Position numbers and translations under genes: made by a program. Source: JAEHDI01 sp035455185 (GTDB lineage Bacteria; Acidobacteriota; Terriglobia; Bryobacterales; Bryobacteraceae). From it: a stretch of 24,528 bases of DNA. The stretch lies in NCBI GenBank assembly GCA_035455185.1, contig DATIFQ010000256.1:1-24528 (forward strand), read 5' to 3'. Positions 21,087 through 24,528 of the stretch are shown here, one piece after another; position 1 is the first letter of the stretch; the number at the start of each line of letters is the position of its first letter. The notes beneath the pieces are model-generated. The model was not told the origin of the DNA. It did no database searches and saw only the letters and a list, made by a program, of their open reading frames with translations.

Positions 21087-22181
21087 ATGGCAGAACCCCG
21101 CACCGCGACTTCGCAGACGCCCGCCGCACTTGGCTACTCAATGCCTGCCGAATGGGACCCCCACGAGGCGACCTGGCTCGGCTGGCCCCATAACCCTACG
21201 GACTGGCCGGACAAGCTCGACACGGTTCGCTGGGTCTACGGCGAGATCGTGCGCAAAATCTCCGCTGGCGAACTTGTTCGCGTACTGGTCAACTCCAAGA
21301 CGGAGGAGAAACTCGCGCGGAGGTACCTCACCCGTGCGGGCGCGGACACAGGCCGCGTGGAATTCATCGTTCATCCGACCAACCGCGGCTGGACCCGCGA
21401 CAGCGGGCCAGTTTTTGTGCGAAGGCGCACCGGGAAGCGCGCCGAGACAGCGATCGTCCACTTCTATTTCAACGCCTGGGCCAAGTATCCCGACTGGCAG
21501 AAGGACCGCCGTGTCCCGGAGACGGCAGCGAAGCGGCTCGGCAAGCGCTTGTTCCACGCCGAATGTAGCGGGCGCAGGTTCGTTCTCGAGGGCGGCGGCA
21601 TCGACGTGAACGGCCGGGGTACACTGCTGACCACCGAAGAGTGCTATCTCGACCCGGTGACGCAAGTGCGAAACCCCGATCTCGGCCGAAGCGAGATCGA
21701 GGAGACCCTGAAGGCATATCTGGGCGTCACGAATGTGTTCTGGCTCGGCGGTGGCGTGGTGGGCGACGATACGCACGGGCACGTCGACGATATCTGCCGT
21801 TTCGTGAACGCGAACACCGTGGTGCTGATTCGGGAGGACAACCCGAAAGACATCAACTTCCGGCCGCTGGCGGAGAACTGGGAGCGAATCAAGGACATGA
21901 GGCTCGAAGACGGCACCAGGCCCGAGGTCGTGGCGCTGCCGATGCCCGGCCCGATTTTTTTCGACGGTGACCGGCTGCCGGCCAGTTACGCCAACTTCTA
22001 CATCGCGAACGCCGCGGTGATCGTGCCGACGTTCAACGATCCGAAGGACCGTGTCGCGTTGGGCATCCTCGGCGAGCTGTTCCGGGACCGTCCCGTCGTC
22101 GGCATACATGCCGTTGACCTGGTGCTCGGCTTCGGCACCCTGCATTGCCTCACGCAGCAACAGCCTCTCGCCGCCGTATGA
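21087..22181 (+). CDS. aguA: Agmatine deiminase
   Basis: AguA converts agmatine to N-carbamoylputrescine and ammonia. From ATG 21087 it has 364 residues, close to the 368 of the Pseudomonas aeruginosa enzyme. The catalytic Cys354 sits in LHCLTQQQP at the C-terminus. Other guanidino-binding blocks of the beta/alpha-propeller are MPAEWDPHEATWLGWP, TRDSGPVFV, FVLEGGGIDVNG and GDDTHGHVDD. An in-frame ATG at 21069 would add six residues and overlap the start of the divergent gene by two bases. No Shine-Dalgarno is evident before either. The gene is followed after 13 bases by a GatZ/KbaZ-type gene. N-carbamoylputrescine amidase (aguB), the usual next step, is not in this window. Identification is confident. 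Confidence 0.95.
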   Translation: MAEPRTATSQTPAALGYSMPAEWDPHEATWLGWPHNPTDWPDKLDTVRWVYGEIVRKISAGELVRVLVNSKTEEKLARRYLTRAGADTGRVEFIVHPTNRGWTRDSGPVFVRRRTGKRAETAIVHFYFNAWAKYPDWQKDRRVPETAAKRLGKRLFHAECSGRRFVLEGGGIDVNGRGTLLTTEECYLDPVTQVRNPDLGRSEIEETLKAYLGVTNVFWLGGGVVGDDTHGHVDDICRFVNANTVVLIREDNPKDINFRPLAENWERIKDMRLEDGTRPEVVALPMPGPIFFDGDRLPASYANFYIANAAVIVPTFNDPKDRVALGILGELFRDRPVVGIHAVDLVLGFGTLHCLTQQQPLAAV

Positions 22182-22183
22182 TC

Positions 22184-22190
22184 GGAAGGA
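22184..22190 (+). promoter_or_regulatory. Shine-Dalgarno GGAAGGA for the GatZ/KbaZ-type gene
   Basis: GGAAGGA lies four bases before ATG 22195, three bases after the aguA stop. It fixes the start against a longer frame that opens at 22051 inside aguA. Confidence 0.7.
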
Positions 22191-22194
22191 AGAC

Positions 22195-23487
22195 ATGACG
22201 GACGACATCATCAGCCGGATCGTGACGGAGAATCGCCGGGGACGCGCGGCCGGCATCTGCTCGGTATGCTCGGCGCATCCGTGGGTGCTCGAAGCGACGC
22301 TCGCGCAGACTCTTGCGGCCGGCGGTCCGGCGCTCATCGAGTCGACGTCCAATCAGGTGAATCAGTTTGGCGGCTACACGGGGATGACGCCCGCCCGATT
22401 TGCCGGAGACGTACGGAGGCTGGCGGAGCGGATGGGCTTCCCCGAAGGGCGGTTGCTGCTCGGCGGGGACCATCTCGGGCCGTATCCCTGGCGAAAACAG
22501 GCCGCCTCGGAGGCAATGGGGCATGCACGGGCGATGGTGCGGGATTATGTGCTGGCAGGCTACGTCAAGATCCATCTCGATGCCAGCATGCCGTGCGCGG
22601 ACGACGCGTCACCGGTGCTCGATCCCGCCGTTGCGGCTTGGCGTGCCGCGGAGCTTTGCCGCGCGGCCGAGGATGCATGGCGTGAGTTGCCGGCAAGCAG
22701 CCCGGCCCCGGTATACGTGATCGGCACCGAAGTGCCCGTGCCTGGCGGCGAGCAATTGGAGTCCGGCGCTCCAGCCGTGACGAAGCCCGAAGACGCCAAA
22801 GCGACCGTGGAGATGCACCGGGAAGCGTTCGCCGCGCTCGGTCTGGATGGCGCGTTTGAGCGCGTGATCGGACTGGTGGTGCAGCCAGGAGTGGAGTTCG
22901 GCTCGGCCATAGTGTTCGGGTATGACCGCGGCCGCGCGGCGGTGCTCAGCGCGCAGTTGCCGGATCGTCCGGAGTTGGTCTACGAAGCTCACTCCACGGA
23001 TTACCAAACGGCGGAGGCTCTCCGCGAGATGGTGGAAGATCACTTCGCGATTCTGAAAGTGGGCCCATGGCTGACCTTCGCCATGCGCGAGGCAATCTTC
23101 GCGCTCTCGATGGTGGAACAGGAGTGGCTGAGCGGCGGCGTGCGTCTTTCGCGTGTGCGGGAGGCACTTGAAGAAGCGATGCTGAAGAACCCTGCGCACT
23201 GGAAGGACTACTACCAGGGCTCGGAAGACGAACTGCGGCTCGCTCGGAAATACAGCTACAGCGACCGTTGCCGCTACTACTGGCCCGACCCGGCCGTACA
23301 AGCGGAGGTGGACACGCTGGTCCGCAACCTGACCCAACACCCGCCGCCGCTAACCCTGATCAGCCAGTTCCTGCCCGCACAGTACGACGCCGTGCGGAAC
23401 GGAACCTTGTCCCATGATTCGGCCAGCCTCATCAAAGACCGAATCCGTGAGGTGTTAAGGCTCTACGCGTCAGCGTGCGGAGAGTGA
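22195..23487 (+). CDS. D-tagatose-1,6-bisphosphate aldolase non-catalytic subunit family (GatZ/KbaZ-like)
   Basis: GatZ and KbaZ are chaperone-like subunits that stabilise and activate the class II tagatose-bisphosphate aldolases GatY/KbaY in galactitol or N-acetylgalactosamine catabolism. This 430-residue protein has the family length and signature blocks: GICSVCSAHPWVLEA at 20-34, ESTSNQVNQFGGYTGM at 49-64 and GGDHLGPYPW at 90-99. KIHLDASMPC, GTEVPVPGG and YEAHSTDYQ follow. It is cytoplasmic, with no signal peptide. The ATG at 22195 is preceded by GGAAGGA. It lies 13 bases behind aguA on the same strand, an unexpected partner, and no GatY/KbaY gene is visible here. It may act alone or with a distant aldolase. 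Some family members are thought to have their own aldolase or isomerase activity, which would fit the isolation. Confidence 0.9.
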   Translation: MTDDIISRIVTENRRGRAAGICSVCSAHPWVLEATLAQTLAAGGPALIESTSNQVNQFGGYTGMTPARFAGDVRRLAERMGFPEGRLLLGGDHLGPYPWRKQAASEAMGHARAMVRDYVLAGYVKIHLDASMPCADDASPVLDPAVAAWRAAELCRAAEDAWRELPASSPAPVYVIGTEVPVPGGEQLESGAPAVTKPEDAKATVEMHREAFAALGLDGAFERVIGLVVQPGVEFGSAIVFGYDRGRAAVLSAQLPDRPELVYEAHSTDYQTAEALREMVEDHFAILKVGPWLTFAMREAIFALSMVEQEWLSGGVRLSRVREALEEAMLKNPAHWKDYYQGSEDELRLARKYSYSDRCRYYWPDPAVQAEVDTLVRNLTQHPPPLTLISQFLPAQYDAVRNGTLSHDSASLIKDRIREVLRLYASACGE

Positions 23488-23644
23488 GAAGTGGGGGCTG
23501 CCAGAGAGGGGACTTTGCGACAAAACCCTTAAACCTGTGCAGCAGACCGGTCACCCGAGCGGGCTCACGGATTTCGCACAAAAACGACATCCACCTCCAA
23601 TACTCGAGTGCTAGACTGGGACGCAGCGGACTGCTGGCGGATCA
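23488..23644. other. Intergenic region upstream of the TPR-like membrane protein
   Basis: The 157 bases hold no convincing ORF. Small overlapping palindromes (CCCGAGCGGG and GAGCGGGCTC) lie around 23553-23564. A TAGACT at 23612-23617 could be a -10 hexamer, but no -35 match is placed correctly. No terminator hairpin with T-run follows the GatZ/KbaZ stop. Confidence 0.3.
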
Positions 23645-24528
23645 ATGTCGTTCGCTCTCTCATCTGCCCCGCCGCGCCGCTTGGTGGCTCTTTTTCTGGC
23701 CCTGACACTGGCGCCGGCGGCGGGCCTGGTCTGGCTGGGGTGGCGGCTGCTCGAACAGGACCGCGCCCTTGAGGCACAGCGCGCTCAGGAACGTCGGGAG
23801 TATGCCGCCGACCTGGCCGCCAGCGCCCTGAGTCGGAAACTCTCCCTTGCCCGGCAGAGGTTGGGACAACCGGAGCGGGCGGCCGATCTGGCATCTGCAC
23901 ACGATTCGCTGGTCGTCGTGTTCCGCCAGCAACAAGTCGAGGCTTTCCCAGCGGGGCGTCTACTCTTCTACCCATTTGTCCTTCCGGAAGGGATGGCTGC
24001 TGAGAACGCCGGCCAGCAGTTCCGGACAGGCGAAGAATACGAGTTTCGGCACAAAGATTTTGCGAAGGCCATTGAGAATTTCCGAAGCTTGGTTTTCTCG
24101 AGAGATCTCGTCGCCCGTGCGGGCGCGCATCTTCGCCTCGCCCGGAATTACCGGAAGTCGGGCGACCTGGAACTGGCCTTAGCCGAGTACGGGGAACTCA
24201 CTCGCGCCGAACGAGTTGTGATCGACGGTGTTCCTGCCGAACTGGTGGCGCGCGGTTCGCGATGTGCCTTGCTCGCGGAACTCGGCCGATCCGATGAGCT
24301 ACTTCGCGAGGCCAGGGTGCTTTACGAAGATATGCTGCGCGGGCGTTGGCGTCTCACCCGTCCCGTTTTCCAGTTGTACGCTTCACAAGCCCGGGGGTGG
24401 CTTCGTCGATCCGACGACGGTGAACGCGGGCAACTGGCTTTGTCAGACACCGTGGAGCGGCTGTGGGGGCAGTGGCAGGCTGCGCGTGCCGGCGATCGCC
24501 CGATGGCGGGCGCAACGGTCCTTCGGGT
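23645..24528 (+). CDS. Membrane-anchored protein with TPR-like repeats, N-terminal part (cut by window end)
   Basis: An open frame from ATG 23645 runs without stop to the window edge, giving 294 residues. Residues about 13-33 (LVALFLALTLAPAAGLVWLGW) are a transmembrane segment, followed by a charged helical stretch (EQDRALEAQRAQERREYAAD). Tetratricopeptide-like helix pairs appear at about 123-150 (TGEEYEFRHKDFAKAIENFR) and 159-187 (LRLARNYRKSGDLELALAEY), and further helices follow. In Acidobacteria this architecture often belongs to sensor histidine kinases whose catalytic part lies further on; here that part is outside the window, so the kinase call is inference. A GGCGGA lies just before the ATG. 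It is separated from the GatZ/KbaZ gene by 157 bases, so it is probably its own unit. Confidence 0.65.
   Translation, partial: MSFALSSAPPRRLVALFLALTLAPAAGLVWLGWRLLEQDRALEAQRAQERREYAADLAASALSRKLSLARQRLGQPERAADLASAHDSLVVVFRQQQVEAFPAGRLLFYPFVLPEGMAAENAGQQFRTGEEYEFRHKDFAKAIENFRSLVFSRDLVARAGAHLRLARNYRKSGDLELALAEYGELTRAERVVIDGVPAELVARGSRCALLAELGRSDELLREARVLYEDMLRGRWRLTRPVFQLYASQARGWLRRSDDGERGQLALSDTVERLWGQWQAARAGDRPMAGATVLR

Noticed and set aside
22051..22194. Longer N-terminus for the GatZ/KbaZ-type protein
   Set aside because: It would overlap the end of aguA by more than 100 bases, and GGAAGGA marks the ATG at 22195.
21138..22352. Long open frame of 404 codons on the minus strand
   Set aside because: It is antisense to aguA and the start of the GatZ/KbaZ-type gene, both firmly identified; it is a codon-bias shadow.
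1..24528. CRISPR array, tRNA, rRNA, insertion sequence or prophage
   Set aside because: I saw no regularly spaced repeats, no tRNA-like cloverleaf or rRNA segments, and no transposase, integrase or phage structural motifs in any frame read.

Overview
The window is about 24.5 kb of GC-rich bacterial chromosome. It is densely packed with single-copy metabolic and secreted-protein genes and shows no mobile element, tRNA, rRNA or CRISPR array. The best lineage marker is the C-terminal third of the 939-residue secreted hydrolase at 6232-9051. It has the look of the TIGR03437 'Solibacter C-terminal' domain, so I infer an acidobacterium of the Bryobacterales/Solibacter group. Many predicted exported proteins, a Tat-exported Gfo/Idh/MocA oxidoreductase and frequent GTG starts fit that assignment. 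The lineage call is inference, not a database result.

Layout: (1) 1-2390, minus strand: purU (formyltetrahydrofolate deformylase) followed by a glycosyltransferase-2/methyltransferase fusion; the first 64 bases may hold the tail of a convergent gene. (2) 2428-4132, plus strand: a secreted bicupin and a secreted S1/P1 zinc nuclease that keeps all nine metal ligands. (3) 4149-6076, minus strand: a small beta-barrel-like protein whose stop overlaps the start of an NtrC-type sigma-54 response regulator. (4) 6232-9051, plus: secreted alpha/beta-hydrolase with the TIGR03437 domain. (5) 9074-13934: a Tat-exported oxidoreductase (minus) divergent from a plus-strand run of a DapA-type aldolase/lyase, a secreted serine esterase, a 40-codon ORF coupled by ATGA, and a one-TM protein of unknown function. 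(6) 13965-16024, minus: a secreted START/SRPBCC-like protein followed by a secreted deacetylase-like barrel protein. (7) 16136-18682, plus: secreted amidohydrolase-2 protein and a DUF4874/DUF4832 protein. (8) 18692-23487: a polyamine locus. Ornithine decarboxylase and a deoxyhypusine-synthase-like enzyme lie on the minus strand, head to head with agmatine deiminase and a GatZ/KbaZ-type protein on the plus strand. (9) 23645 to the end: the N-terminal part of a membrane-anchored, TPR-like protein, possibly a sensor kinase, cut by the window edge.

How the genes work together: the clearest pathway is polyamine metabolism. Ornithine decarboxylase makes putrescine, agmatine deiminase makes N-carbamoylputrescine from agmatine, and the deoxyhypusine-synthase-like enzyme probably uses such diamines to make homospermidine or a related polyamine. 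Regions 5 and 7 look like extracytoplasmic breakdown of carbohydrate-like or ester-containing substrates, but no substrate can be named from sequence alone. No wholly new defence or mobile system is visible. The points most worth a second look are the divergent polyamine locus, whose start codons share a CCATGG palindrome, the altered active-site motif of the deoxyhypusine-synthase-like enzyme, the glycosyltransferase/methyltransferase fusion, the coupled small ORF at 13101, and a ribosome-binding site held in a hairpin loop at 15123-15140.
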